Shown here: one piece after another, positions 17,377-26,022 of the stretch
Position numbering within the stretch: the stretch's first letter is position 1
Layout of the letters: each line of letters starts with the position of its first letter
Assembly: GCF_900129245.1 (NCBI RefSeq)
Contig: NZ_FQUT01000005.1
Coordinates: 62,001 to 126,000 of the forward strand
Length of the DNA stretch: 64,000 bases
Origin: Chryseobacterium arachidis
GTDB taxonomy: Bacteria; Bacteroidota; Bacteroidia; Flavobacteriales; Weeksellaceae
Direction of reading: 5' to 3'
Notes under the pieces: model-generated
Told to the model about the DNA's origin: nothing
Database searches by the model: none
Seen by the model: only the letters and a program-made list of their open reading frames with translations
Program-made: the position numbers and the translations under genes

Positions 17377-18399
17377 TTAATTTTGTGTTAAGTGTAGTCG
17401 GTGTTTTTGAAATAATTCGTTTTGGTGCCAAATACTGACAGAAGATTTTACTTCATGCAGTTGTTTTGTCGTTTTATTTGTAAAATATTCTATATGAATT
17501 TCAGCATGGATATTCTCTTCAAAATCTTCATCTTCAATTGGAATTCCTTTCAGTAATTCTCTGAGGCTACATTTTTCTGATAATGTTCCGAATATTTTTG
17601 TTTCCACGAAATAAGAGTCATCAAAATTTTGCTCTGCGTTAAAACTAAATTCTAAAGGAAATGAATTGCTGTATATAAAGAATCTTTCCCTCCAGTCGGC
17701 CTTTTTATGAAACCATTCCAGATTTATAAATAAAGTTTGATATAATAAGCCGGATTGCATCTGTCTGAAAAAATAATTTTCATCAGATAATTTTTCAACA
17801 AAAAAATCAATATAGCTTTTTGAAATATCTCCTATAAAAAAATCTTCGAGTTCGGGTCTCTTTTTGCTAAATTGTTCAACTAAATTATGATGATGAAAAC
17901 AAGATTCTAATCTTCCGTTCTGTGAAAGTTTGTAAGATATAGGGTAGATCTTATTCATGCAGGCTAAAGAAAGCGATGAAACTTTATCATCATGAACTGC
18001 TCCGTTTTTGGTGAAATTTTCTACTACTGTTTCTGCAATAAAACCATCTTTACTATTCTGAATATTGAGGTTAACAGAATAATTAAAGTTTAAACTTTCT
18101 TTATAAGATTCTTCAAAAATTTCCGAAACAAGATATTTTGAAGCATGAAAATCTGGAAAATATTCTTTTGATGGAAGCATTTTCTCTTTTCGGATTTCCT
18201 GTTGTTCTTTTGAAATATAAAAAGTGGGAATCAATATAAATTCAACTCCGTGAAGATTTCCAAACCAGAGTTTCTCCATCTTTCCACAGTTTTGATTGTG
18301 AAATTGCTTCAGTTCTTCTTCAGTTATCCTTAGACGGGAGGCTAAGGATGCGAGATTATCTTGAGGCCGTACTTTGTGCTTTACGAAATTTGGTATCAT
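17377..18399 (-). CDS. LysM-domain protein, first gene of the effector cassette
   Basis: The 340-residue product has an N-terminal LysM-like module (residues 5-56: HKVRPQDNLASLASRLRITE, FHNQNC, ILIP) and no signal peptide. The rest (60-340) is a mixed alpha/beta domain I do not recognise. The N-terminus is homologous to that of the next protein, sharing the x-P-x-D-x-x-A-S-x-A pattern and FHN-x-NC. LysM domains in injection-system loci often link spike or adaptor proteins rather than bind cell wall, so an adaptor or chaperone for loading is a reasonable guess. A hairpin separates this operon start from nuoN upstream. Confidence 0.7.
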   Translation of the reverse strand: MIPNFVKHKVRPQDNLASLASRLRITEEELKQFHNQNCGKMEKLWFGNLHGVEFILIPTFYISKEQQEIRKEKMLPSKEYFPDFHASKYLVSEIFEESYKESLNFNYSVNLNIQNSKDGFIAETVVENFTKNGAVHDDKVSSLSLACMNKIYPISYKLSQNGRLESCFHHHNLVEQFSKKRPELEDFFIGDISKSYIDFFVEKLSDENYFFRQMQSGLLYQTLFINLEWFHKKADWRERFFIYSNSFPLEFSFNAEQNFDDSYFVETKIFGTLSEKCSLRELLKGIPIEDEDFEENIHAEIHIEYFTNKTTKQLHEVKSSVSIWHQNELFQKHRLHLTQN

Positions 18400-18483
18400 T
18401 TGTGTGTTTTGTTTTGATAAAGCTAAGAAGTTTTCATTAAATATTTTGTAGTAATTCTACGACAAGTGATAAGATTTTAGTAT

Positions 18484-18513
18484 AAAAAAACCTCCCAAAT
18501 AATCGGGAGGTTT
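18484..18513 (-). terminator. Terminator of the nuo operon
   Basis: A 9-bp stem (18488-18496 with 18505-18513, aaacctccc/gggaggttt) with an eight-base loop lies 24 bases after the nuoN stop. On the minus strand it is followed by a run of T (18484-18490). Confidence 0.9.
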
Positions 18514-18536
18514 AGATTGTATATTTCAGTTTAGAA

Positions 18537-19922
18537 TTATAATCCGAAAACGCCTGCAAATAAATCCGGAGCAACTCCTAAGATGATTACTGCAGCGATC
18601 ACAAAAACACCAACAATATTATAAGTTAATGTCACTTTTTCTGAAGATTTGAATGAACTTTCTTTGAAGAAGAACATCGAAATGATCAGTCTTAAATAAT
18701 AAGCAATAGAAACTGCAGATCCTAAAACCGCTACCAACACCAAGAAAACTCCGTGTGTTGAGTTCATTGCCTGAGAGAATAAAGCAAATTTTCCCATGAA
18801 ACCAGCCGTTAACGGAACTCCTGCCATTGAAAGCATTGAAATTGCCGCAACCGTTGCCAATAAAGGTTCTGTTTTTGCCAATCCTTTGAAAGCTCCGAAA
18901 GACGTTTCTCTTTTTAGTTTTTCAACATAGATCAAACACATGAAAACTCCTACTGTGGATAAAGCGTAAGCGAATAAATAGAACGCTAAATTATAAGTAG
19001 AAAGGCTTGTCATTCCGAAGAACACCAACCCAATGTATCCTGCGTGAGAAACTGATGAGTACGCTAACATTCTTTTTGCATTCGTCTGAGCAAGACCCAT
19101 AACGTTTGCCAAAAGTAACGTAATAATTAAGAATACTCCGAAAACATTGATCCAGTCTTCTGTAACACCACCAAATCCAATCGTCATTAATCTGAATAGG
19201 GCAAAGAATCCTGAGATCTTTACAACACTCGCCATGAAAGCGGTGATCAATGAAGGTGCTCCATAATAAACATCAGGACTCCACATGTGGAAAGGCGCTA
19301 ATGCTACTTTGAATGCCAATGCACAAAGGATCAATAAAACTCCTAAGATGAACATGATATCTTTAGGGTTCGAAACTCCGAAATCCTGGATTTTATATAA
19401 ATCAAAACTTCCAACACTTCCGTAGATAAATGCAATACCGAACAACAAGAAACCTGTTGCGAATGCACCCATTAAGAAATATTTTATGGAAGCTTCGTTT
19501 GATCTTAAATCAGTTTTGTTCGCTCCCGCCATTACATATAAAGGAATAGAAAGGATTTCAACTCCTAAGAATAACGTTACTAAGTTTTGATATCCGAAAA
19601 GGATAATTCCACCGCACAATGCGAAAAGCATTAATGCATATAATTCAGATTGGTGGCTTCTGTGATTGCTGAATGCAAAACCTCCCAAAAAGAATAATAA
19701 TAATGTCGTTACGATTGATATTTTTGTGAATAACGCAGTATTGGCTGTGTAGTCGTACATGTGTCTGTACTGTGCGAAGAAAGCACATTCCGGCATGAAA
19801 CTTACCCATAATGCGATGATTAATCCCAAAATCCCAATGTATCTTGCGAATTTCCCTTGTTCAAAAACTCCTGAAAATAACGCAACAACTGCCGTTAGGA
19901 AAACAATAATTAAAACACTCAT
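18537..19922 (-). CDS. nuoN: NADH-quinone oxidoreductase subunit N
   Basis: The 461-residue, highly hydrophobic protein has about 14 membrane helices. It also carries the antiporter-like core shared by the N, M and L subunits: GVEILSIPLYVMAG with the conserved Glu, then FKVALAPFHMWSPDVYYGAP and MLAYSSVSHAGY. It is one of three proton-pumping subunits in the membrane arm of complex I. It is the last gene of the nuo operon, 16 bases after nuoM, followed by a strong terminator. Length and motifs are normal. Confidence 0.97.
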   Translation of the reverse strand: MSVLIIVFLTAVVALFSGVFEQGKFARYIGILGLIIALWVSFMPECAFFAQYRHMYDYTANTALFTKISIVTTLLLFFLGGFAFSNHRSHQSELYALMLFALCGGIILFGYQNLVTLFLGVEILSIPLYVMAGANKTDLRSNEASIKYFLMGAFATGFLLFGIAFIYGSVGSFDLYKIQDFGVSNPKDIMFILGVLLILCALAFKVALAPFHMWSPDVYYGAPSLITAFMASVVKISGFFALFRLMTIGFGGVTEDWINVFGVFLIITLLLANVMGLAQTNAKRMLAYSSVSHAGYIGLVFFGMTSLSTYNLAFYLFAYALSTVGVFMCLIYVEKLKRETSFGAFKGLAKTEPLLATVAAISMLSMAGVPLTAGFMGKFALFSQAMNSTHGVFLVLVAVLGSAVSIAYYLRLIISMFFFKESSFKSSEKVTLTYNIVGVFVIAAVIILGVAPDLFAGVFGL

Positions 19923-19938
19923 TTCTTAAAATATCAAA

Positions 19939-21432
19939 TTAGCTTACCATTGATTGGTAGATAAACTTCAACGAACTATTCACCATTTCGATTATCGGTT
20001 GTGGGAAAATACCAAATATAATCACAAAAACCGCGATACTTGCCAGTACAGAAAACTCTACTGAAGATAAATCTTTTGCTGTGCTTAAAACAGCATCATC
20101 TCCTTGTCCAAACATTGCTTTTCCGTAGAATCTCAATAAATATACAGCAGCAAGAATTACCGTAAGACCAGCGATTACCGCTGCCAATCCGTTAAAATCA
20201 TATACAGATTTCAACAAAATAAATTCTCCGATGAATCCATTAGTCAATGGAACTCCCATTGAACCTAATATAATGATCAGGAATAATACGGCGAACTTAG
20301 GAGCAACTTTCGCCAAACCTCCCATTTGTCTGATGTCTCTTGATTTAAATCTCTTGTATAAAATATCACAACAGTAGAATAAACCTACCACGTTGATACC
20401 GTGAGCAAAAGTCTGTACCAAAGCTCCTTCAGCACCTTCGATGTTGAAAGTTCCTCTTAAAGAAATTACGGCTGAAGCAAAAATACCTGCTACCATCAAT
20501 CCCACGTGAGAGAAAGAAGAATACGCAATGATTCTCTTTATATCCGATTGAATGATAGCAATTAAAGCCCCGTGTACAATTCCTACAATTGCAAGAATAA
20601 TTACAATCTGTCCCGAAATTCCTGCAATTGGAAGGGGAGTGATGGGTAATAAATAACGAAGAACTCCATAAACCGCCATTTTAAGCATGATACCCGATAA
20701 AAGCATCGATCCTTGAGTCGGCGAATAGGTATATGTATCAGGCTGCCAAGTATGGAAAGGAAATACCGGCAATTTCACTGCAAATGCAAAGAAAATAAAC
20801 CAGAATACCACAGTCTGTTGTGTTTCGTTTAATTGAGCATTATAAAGATCTGTCAGTGCAAAAGATGCAGAATGATTGTAAACATAAATCAGTCCAGCTA
20901 ACATGAATAATGATCCAACGAATGTATAGACAAAGAATTTCGTAGTGAATTCAAATCTTTTATTTTCCTGACCCCAAAGTCCGGCAATGAACCAGATCGG
21001 AATCAAAGTTACTTCCCAGAAAATATAGAACAACAATCCGTCAAGCGAAGTGAAAACTCCTACCAATCCGAATTGCATCAGCAAAATCAAACCGTAGAAA
21101 GTATTTCTGTAGCTTACATTTTCATTAAAAGAAGATAAAATAATGATTGGCGCTAAAATATTAGTCAACAATAAAAGAAGCAAACTCATCCCATCGATAC
21201 CGAAGTGAAGAGAGCTCTTCATAAATTGTGACCAAGGGTAATTGATCTCGTGCTGTAGTACGCTGTTTACCGTCGGAGTAAAGTCAAAGTCCGCTGTAAT
21301 ATAAAACGTTACAAGCATTTGTACCAATGCAATTCCCAGTGCCAAATATTTGCTGGAACTACTCTTCCAGGCAAAAACTAATCCCGAACCTACTAGAGGT
21401 AATAGTAATAATGTTAATAATAAACAAGACAT
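19939..21432 (-). CDS. nuoM: NADH-quinone oxidoreductase subunit M
   Basis: This 497-residue polytopic protein carries FYIFWEVTLIPIWFIAG with the key Glu of the antiporter fold, KLPVFPFHTWQPDTYTYSPT with the conserved Lys and HTW, and RIIAYSSFSHVGLM. It is the second antiporter-like proton pump of the complex I membrane arm. nuoL ends 2 bases upstream, which points to translational coupling. Length is typical. Confidence 0.97.
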   Translation of the reverse strand: MSCLLLTLLLLPLVGSGLVFAWKSSSSKYLALGIALVQMLVTFYITADFDFTPTVNSVLQHEINYPWSQFMKSSLHFGIDGMSLLLLLLTNILAPIIILSSFNENVSYRNTFYGLILLMQFGLVGVFTSLDGLLFYIFWEVTLIPIWFIAGLWGQENKRFEFTTKFFVYTFVGSLFMLAGLIYVYNHSASFALTDLYNAQLNETQQTVVFWFIFFAFAVKLPVFPFHTWQPDTYTYSPTQGSMLLSGIMLKMAVYGVLRYLLPITPLPIAGISGQIVIILAIVGIVHGALIAIIQSDIKRIIAYSSFSHVGLMVAGIFASAVISLRGTFNIEGAEGALVQTFAHGINVVGLFYCCDILYKRFKSRDIRQMGGLAKVAPKFAVLFLIIILGSMGVPLTNGFIGEFILLKSVYDFNGLAAVIAGLTVILAAVYLLRFYGKAMFGQGDDAVLSTAKDLSSVEFSVLASIAVFVIIFGIFPQPIIEMVNSSLKFIYQSMVS

Positions 21433-21434
21433 TA

Positions 21435-23348
21435 TTATTGTAATATAAAGTTAACAATCAGTATAATTCCCACAGCTAAAGACATGATCAGAATGTAATT
21501 CTCTACATTTCCGTTCTGAATACGCTTCATCGCTTTTCCGCTGTCTTCGGCACCTTCGCCTACGAAGTCTACAAAACGATCAAGAATACCTTTATCAAAC
21601 ATCTTTCCTCCGCGTCCTAATCCTTCAACAGTTTTTACAATTAATGCATTGTAAAGTTCGTCAACATATAATTTTTTAGCAGACAGCTTTTCCCATCCGG
21701 TGTATTGCTCTTCAGGAAGTGCTTGTTTTTTCTTGTTCACATAAGTATTTTTAACGATGAACCAAACACAAAAGAACATTAAAACTGTAGCTCCTAAAAG
21801 TATCATTTCAGTACCAAACGGAACACCTGAAAGGGTAGCTTCCATTTGCTTAAAGCTTTCCTCAGTAAGAACCGGCTTCAGCCATTCCATTAATTTTGCA
21901 TAATGACCGTGACCGATGAAGTGAGGAAGGTTAATTAATCCTCCTACAACAGAAAGAATAGCCAATACGATCAATGGTAAGGTCATATTTGACGGGCTTT
22001 CGTGTAAGTGGTGTTTTTGATCTTCAGTACCTCTGAACTCTCCGTGGAAAGTTAAATAGTACAATCTGAACATATAGGTTGCAGTAATAGCCGCTAAAAT
22101 GAATAATAATACCCAATAGATTGGATTTTTAGCGAAAGCTGCTACTAGAATTTCGTCTTTAGAGATCATCCCTGATAATAAAGGGAATCCTGAGATAGCT
22201 AATGTTCCGATCAGGAAAGTTGCGTGAGTAATTGGAATATATTTTTTCAAACCTCCCATGAAACGCATATCCTGCTCGTTGCTCATGGCGTGGATCACAG
22301 AACCTGCTCCCAAGAACAATAATGCTTTGAAGAAAGCGTGTGTCATTACGTGGAACATCGCTGTTGTATAAGCGCCAAGACCTAAAGCAATGAACATAAA
22401 TCCAAGTTGTGAAACTGTAGAATATGCCAATACCTTTTTGATGTCGTTCTGACGCAGTGCGTAGAATCCTGCCAAAGCAGCGGTTAAGAATCCGATGAAT
22501 AAAATTCCTCCCTGAACTGTTGGGGCTAAAGTAAATAAGAAGTTGGATCTTACTACTAAATAGATACCCGCCGTTACCATCGTTGCCGCGTGAATTAACG
22601 CAGAAACAGGAGTTGGACCGGCCATCGCGTCCGGTAACCAAGTATATAATGGAACCTGAGCCGATTTACCCGTTGCACCGATAAATAAACTCGCTGTAAT
22701 AAAGATAATTACTGTTCCGTCTAATTCAAATTTTCCTGCGTTTTGCGCTACAGAAACATAATCTAATGAATTTGTCTGTGCTGCAATCATGAAAATACCG
22801 ATCAATAACGCAAGGTCACCGATTCTGTTCATGATGAATGCTTTTCTCGCTGCTTTACCGTATTCTTCGTTGGTGTACCAGAATCCGATCAGTAAATAAG
22901 AACATAATCCTACACCTTCCCATCCAATGAATAAGATCAGGTAGTTACATCCCATTACCAATAATAACATGGAGAAGATGAATAGATTTAAATAAGTAAA
23001 AAACTTATAGAAACCTTTATCGTGGCTCATGTATCCGATAGAGTACAGGTGAATTAAAGATCCGATTCCTGTGATAATCATTACCATCATTAATGAAAGC
23101 TGATCGATCTGGAACCCGAAATCAATCTGAACTCCGTTTACTGTGAACCATTTGAAAGCCTTTACGATAACAGCAGGACTTTCAGAATCGAAATTCATGA
23201 AAAGACTTACTGCAATACAGAAAGATCCGAAAACCATTGCCGTAGCCAAGCTACCCACAACAATTTTAGGAAGATTTTTGCCGAAAAGCCCGTTAATAAG
23301 AAAACCTAAAAGTGGTAAAAGTACTATTGCATATATTAAATTCTCCAT
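21435..23348 (-). CDS. nuoL: NADH-quinone oxidoreductase subunit L
   Basis: The 637-residue product is the largest antiporter-like subunit, at the tip of the membrane arm. Motifs include FIGWEGVGLCSYLLIGFWY, the pump-half KSAQVPLYTWLPDAMAGPTP, KVLAYSTVSQLGFMF, and a C-terminal extension that would form the lateral helix and final anchor (RIQNGNVENYILIMSLAVG). It starts 2 bases after nuoK and ends 2 bases before nuoM. No anomaly is seen. Confidence 0.97.
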   Translation of the reverse strand: MENLIYAIVLLPLLGFLINGLFGKNLPKIVVGSLATAMVFGSFCIAVSLFMNFDSESPAVIVKAFKWFTVNGVQIDFGFQIDQLSLMMVMIITGIGSLIHLYSIGYMSHDKGFYKFFTYLNLFIFSMLLLVMGCNYLILFIGWEGVGLCSYLLIGFWYTNEEYGKAARKAFIMNRIGDLALLIGIFMIAAQTNSLDYVSVAQNAGKFELDGTVIIFITASLFIGATGKSAQVPLYTWLPDAMAGPTPVSALIHAATMVTAGIYLVVRSNFLFTLAPTVQGGILFIGFLTAALAGFYALRQNDIKKVLAYSTVSQLGFMFIALGLGAYTTAMFHVMTHAFFKALLFLGAGSVIHAMSNEQDMRFMGGLKKYIPITHATFLIGTLAISGFPLLSGMISKDEILVAAFAKNPIYWVLLFILAAITATYMFRLYYLTFHGEFRGTEDQKHHLHESPSNMTLPLIVLAILSVVGGLINLPHFIGHGHYAKLMEWLKPVLTEESFKQMEATLSGVPFGTEMILLGATVLMFFCVWFIVKNTYVNKKKQALPEEQYTGWEKLSAKKLYVDELYNALIVKTVEGLGRGGKMFDKGILDRFVDFVGEGAEDSGKAMKRIQNGNVENYILIMSLAVGIILIVNFILQ

Positions 23349-23350
23349 TC

Positions 23351-23680
23351 TTATCCTCTTAATTTATTAAATATACTTACATCAACAGAACGGGTATTTC
23401 TATATAGCATAGCAATAATTGCCAAACCAACCGCTACTTCCGCAGCAGCAACCACCATAATGAAGAAAACTAAAAGTTGTCCGTCTCCGTTACCTTTGTA
23501 CGCAGAAAATGCAGCCAATAAAAGGTTCGTAGAATTTAGCATAAGCTCAACACAACCCAAAATAACAATAGCATTTTTTCTCAACAATACACCCAACACT
23601 CCTAAACTGAACAATACAGAAGAAAGAATGATGAAATAATTCAGAGGGATGCTTTGTATAAATGTATTTACTTCTCCCAT
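23351..23680 (-). CDS. nuoK: NADH-quinone oxidoreductase subunit K
   Basis: A 109-residue protein with three membrane helices and the conserved ILGCVELMLNSTNLLL stretch, whose Glu is part of the proton path, plus FFIMVVAAAEVAVGLAI with the second buried Glu. It belongs to the membrane arm of complex I. It lies 4 bases after nuoJ and 2 bases before nuoL. Length is typical. Confidence 0.97.
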   Translation of the reverse strand: MGEVNTFIQSIPLNYFIILSSVLFSLGVLGVLLRKNAIVILGCVELMLNSTNLLLAAFSAYKGNGDGQLLVFFIMVVAAAEVAVGLAIIAMLYRNTRSVDVSIFNKLRG

Positions 23681-23684
23681 AATT

Positions 23685-24182
23685 TTATAAATCTTTTTTA
23701 CCGATTAATACCGCACCTACAATACCTGCCAAAATAAGGATGGATGCAAGCTCAAACGGTAAAACATATTCATTAAACAAAAGTCTACCCAGATTTTTCG
23801 TCAAACCAACGCCTTTGTCTACATTTTCAACAACAACGTGGTTTTGCTGAACACCTCTGAATACGCCCAAAATTCCTGTTAATAAAAGACCTGCTGTAAA
23901 AACTCCAATAAATTTTAAAGTATTGTTCTTCTTACTTTCGTCTTGTTTATTAAGGTTAAGCATCATCAGGATATAAAGGAATAATACCATGATCGCTCCG
24001 GCGTAAACAATAATCTGGATAATCGCCAGGAATTGTGCATTCAGAAGGATGTACATACCTGCGATAGAAAACATTGTAACAATTAATGACAAAATAGCAT
24101 ATAAAGGATTTCTGGCAAATACGAAATAAACCGCACTTGCCACTGCTAAAAACGCCACCAAGAAAAATAAAAACTGATCCAT
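23685..24182 (-). CDS. nuoJ: NADH-quinone oxidoreductase subunit J
   Basis: The 165-residue protein has five hydrophobic helices and the conserved QIIVYAGAIMVLFLYILMML segment, the pi-bulge helix that couples quinone reduction to pumping. The C-terminal part, FELASILILAGIVGAVLIGK, is also typical. Its ATG shares one base with the nuoI stop codon, so the genes are tightly coupled. Confidence 0.97.
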   Translation of the reverse strand: MDQFLFFLVAFLAVASAVYFVFARNPLYAILSLIVTMFSIAGMYILLNAQFLAIIQIIVYAGAIMVLFLYILMMLNLNKQDESKKNNTLKFIGVFTAGLLLTGILGVFRGVQQNHVVVENVDKGVGLTKNLGRLLFNEYVLPFELASILILAGIVGAVLIGKKDL

Positions 24183-24739
24183 TATTTTACCGCATTTTTT
24201 TGTTTCTCGGATTGTCTTTCAGTGATATCAATCCTTTCATTTATTTTTTCAACCAATTTATCTTTTCCATAGATGAAAGAACCTCTGTTGGTTTCCACGT
24301 CTACCAATCTGTCTGTAAGATAGATCGCAGATTTAGGACAAGCTTCTTCACACATACCGCAGAAAATACATCTCAGCATATTGATTTCATATACCGATGC
24401 GTATTTTTCTTCTCTGTAAAGATTTCTTTCTTCCTTGGTTCTTTCGGCAGCAGTCATTGTAATTGCTTCTGCAGGACACGCCACCGCACAAAGTCCGCAA
24501 GCTGTACATCTTTCTCTGCCTTCCTCGTCTCTTTTCAAAACGTGCTGACCTCTCCAGATATCTGCTCTCGGTTTCTGTACTTCCGGATACGAATATACTG
24601 CGGGAGCACCTTTCAATACGGTTCTTACAGCATGCTTAAATGTAATCCCCATTCCTGTAAAAATCGCAGGTAAGTAGATTTTTTCAGCAAGGGTCATTTC
24701 TTTGTTAGAAACAACTTTTGATCTGTTCGTAAGTTTCAT
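24182..24739 (-). CDS. nuoI: NADH-quinone oxidoreductase subunit I (2x 4Fe-4S)
   Basis: The 185-residue ferredoxin-like subunit has two complete 4Fe-4S motifs, CTACGLCAVACP and CIFCGMCEEACP, each followed by the expected Pro. These hold clusters N6a and N6b in the peripheral arm of complex I, next to the membrane. It follows nuoH after about 100 bases of repeat-rich spacer and overlaps nuoJ by one base. Confidence 0.97.
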   Translation of the reverse strand: MKLTNRSKVVSNKEMTLAEKIYLPAIFTGMGITFKHAVRTVLKGAPAVYSYPEVQKPRADIWRGQHVLKRDEEGRERCTACGLCAVACPAEAITMTAAERTKEERNLYREEKYASVYEINMLRCIFCGMCEEACPKSAIYLTDRLVDVETNRGSFIYGKDKLVEKINERIDITERQSEKQKNAVK

Positions 24740-24751
24740 TTTCTTTTATTA

Positions 24752-24840
24752 TTAAATGTTAGAAGATGGAAGCTGGAAGATGGAAGTTTATCGCATCATC
24801 GCATTTTCACATCAGCTCATTTTCAAATTTTCAAATTATT
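24752..24840. repeat. nuoI-nuoH spacer with dispersed 'gaagatggaagctgg' words
   Basis: The spacer contains gaagatggaagctggaagat and ends in ttcaaattttcaaattatt. Both words recur in the spacer between nuoH and nuoG (25918-26022), so the two gaps hold copies of the same low-complexity element. Confidence 0.6.
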
Positions 24841-25905
24841 CTAGTTTGCAAACGCTAAAATTACAGCTCCTGTAATTAATAAGTTTACCAATGCCATTGG
24901 AATTAACGTTTTCCAACCTAAGTGCATTAATTGGTCATATCTAAATCTTGGAAGCGTCCATCTGATCCACATGAAGATCAAAATTCCGATCACTGTTTTA
25001 GCTAAAAATGCTACTATACTCAAGATTCCTGCAGTGTTTTCACCCCAGTTTTGAGTTACCCATTCAATTCCAGGATAGTTGTAACCTCCGAAGAAAAGAA
25101 CCACCATGAAAGCGTTAGAGATAAACATATTCACGTATTCACCGAACATATATAAACCTAATTTCATGGATGAGTATTCTGTAGAATATCCGGTTACCAA
25201 TTCAGATTCACACTCAGGTAAATCGAAAGGGTGTCTGTTGGTTTCTGCTAAAGCTGCTACAAAGAAAACAAGAAAAGCAATCGGCTGGTAGAAAATATTC
25301 CAGTTAAGACCAGAAACCCATGGAATGAATCCCCAAAGTTTTCCGTTGGTCTGACTTGCCGTAATTTCTTTTAAATCTAAACTTCCTGTCATCATAATGA
25401 TAGAAAGCAAAGCCAATCCCATCGCCAATTCGTAAGAAATCATCTGAGAAGAAGCACGGATAGCACCTAATAATGAATATTTGTTGTTCGAAGCCCAACC
25501 TCCGATCATGATTCCGTAAACCCCAATTGAAGCCATTCCGATGATGAAAAGTACACCAACATCGATGTTAGCCACCTGAAGATCATAAGAAGTACCTGCA
25601 ATATTTAAACTTTTACCCCAAGGAATAACTGCTCCCGTGATTAATGAAATAAACATTACCAAAGCCGGCCCCAATACGAAAAGGAATTTTTCTGCATTTT
25701 GAGGTGTAAAATCTTCTTTAAAGAAAAACTTTCCACCATCAGCAAGAGGCTGCAGCAATCCGAAAGGCCCAGCTCTGTTGGGACCAATTCTATCCTGCAT
25801 GATAGAGGCAACTTTTCTTTCTGCCCAGGTAGAGTAGGCTGCAATCGTTAACGAAAGCAGGAAAAGCGCTAGTACAAGTATAAGTTTAAATGTAAGTAAA
25901 TCCAT
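24841..25905 (-). CDS. nuoH: NADH-quinone oxidoreductase subunit H
   Basis: A 354-residue membrane protein with about eight helices. It has the AERKVASIMQDRIGPNRAGP loop that lines the quinone chamber, and AALAETNRHPFDLPECESEL, the conserved acidic loop of NuoH/ND1. It links the peripheral arm to the membrane arm. Repeat-bearing spacers lie on both sides, unlike the closely packed J-N genes. Confidence 0.97.
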   Translation of the reverse strand: MDLLTFKLILVLALFLLSLTIAAYSTWAERKVASIMQDRIGPNRAGPFGLLQPLADGGKFFFKEDFTPQNAEKFLFVLGPALVMFISLITGAVIPWGKSLNIAGTSYDLQVANIDVGVLFIIGMASIGVYGIMIGGWASNNKYSLLGAIRASSQMISYELAMGLALLSIIMMTGSLDLKEITASQTNGKLWGFIPWVSGLNWNIFYQPIAFLVFFVAALAETNRHPFDLPECESELVTGYSTEYSSMKLGLYMFGEYVNMFISNAFMVVLFFGGYNYPGIEWVTQNWGENTAGILSIVAFLAKTVIGILIFMWIRWTLPRFRYDQLMHLGWKTLIPMALVNLLITGAVILAFAN

Positions 25906-25917
25906 TTTTATTTTTAT

Positions 25918-26022
25918 AGATGTTAGATATTAGAGGTTTGAAGATGGAAGCTGGAGGATGGAAGTTGTTTTCGCCAAACCAGAAGTTTCATTTTCAAATT
26001 AACTCATTATCAAATTTTCAAA
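25918..26022. repeat. nuoH-nuoG spacer, second copy of the repeated words
   Basis: The spacer contains gaagatggaagctggaggat and ttcaaattttcaaattatt, both nearly identical to words in the nuoI-nuoH gap (24752-24840). It holds no gene. Confidence 0.6.
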
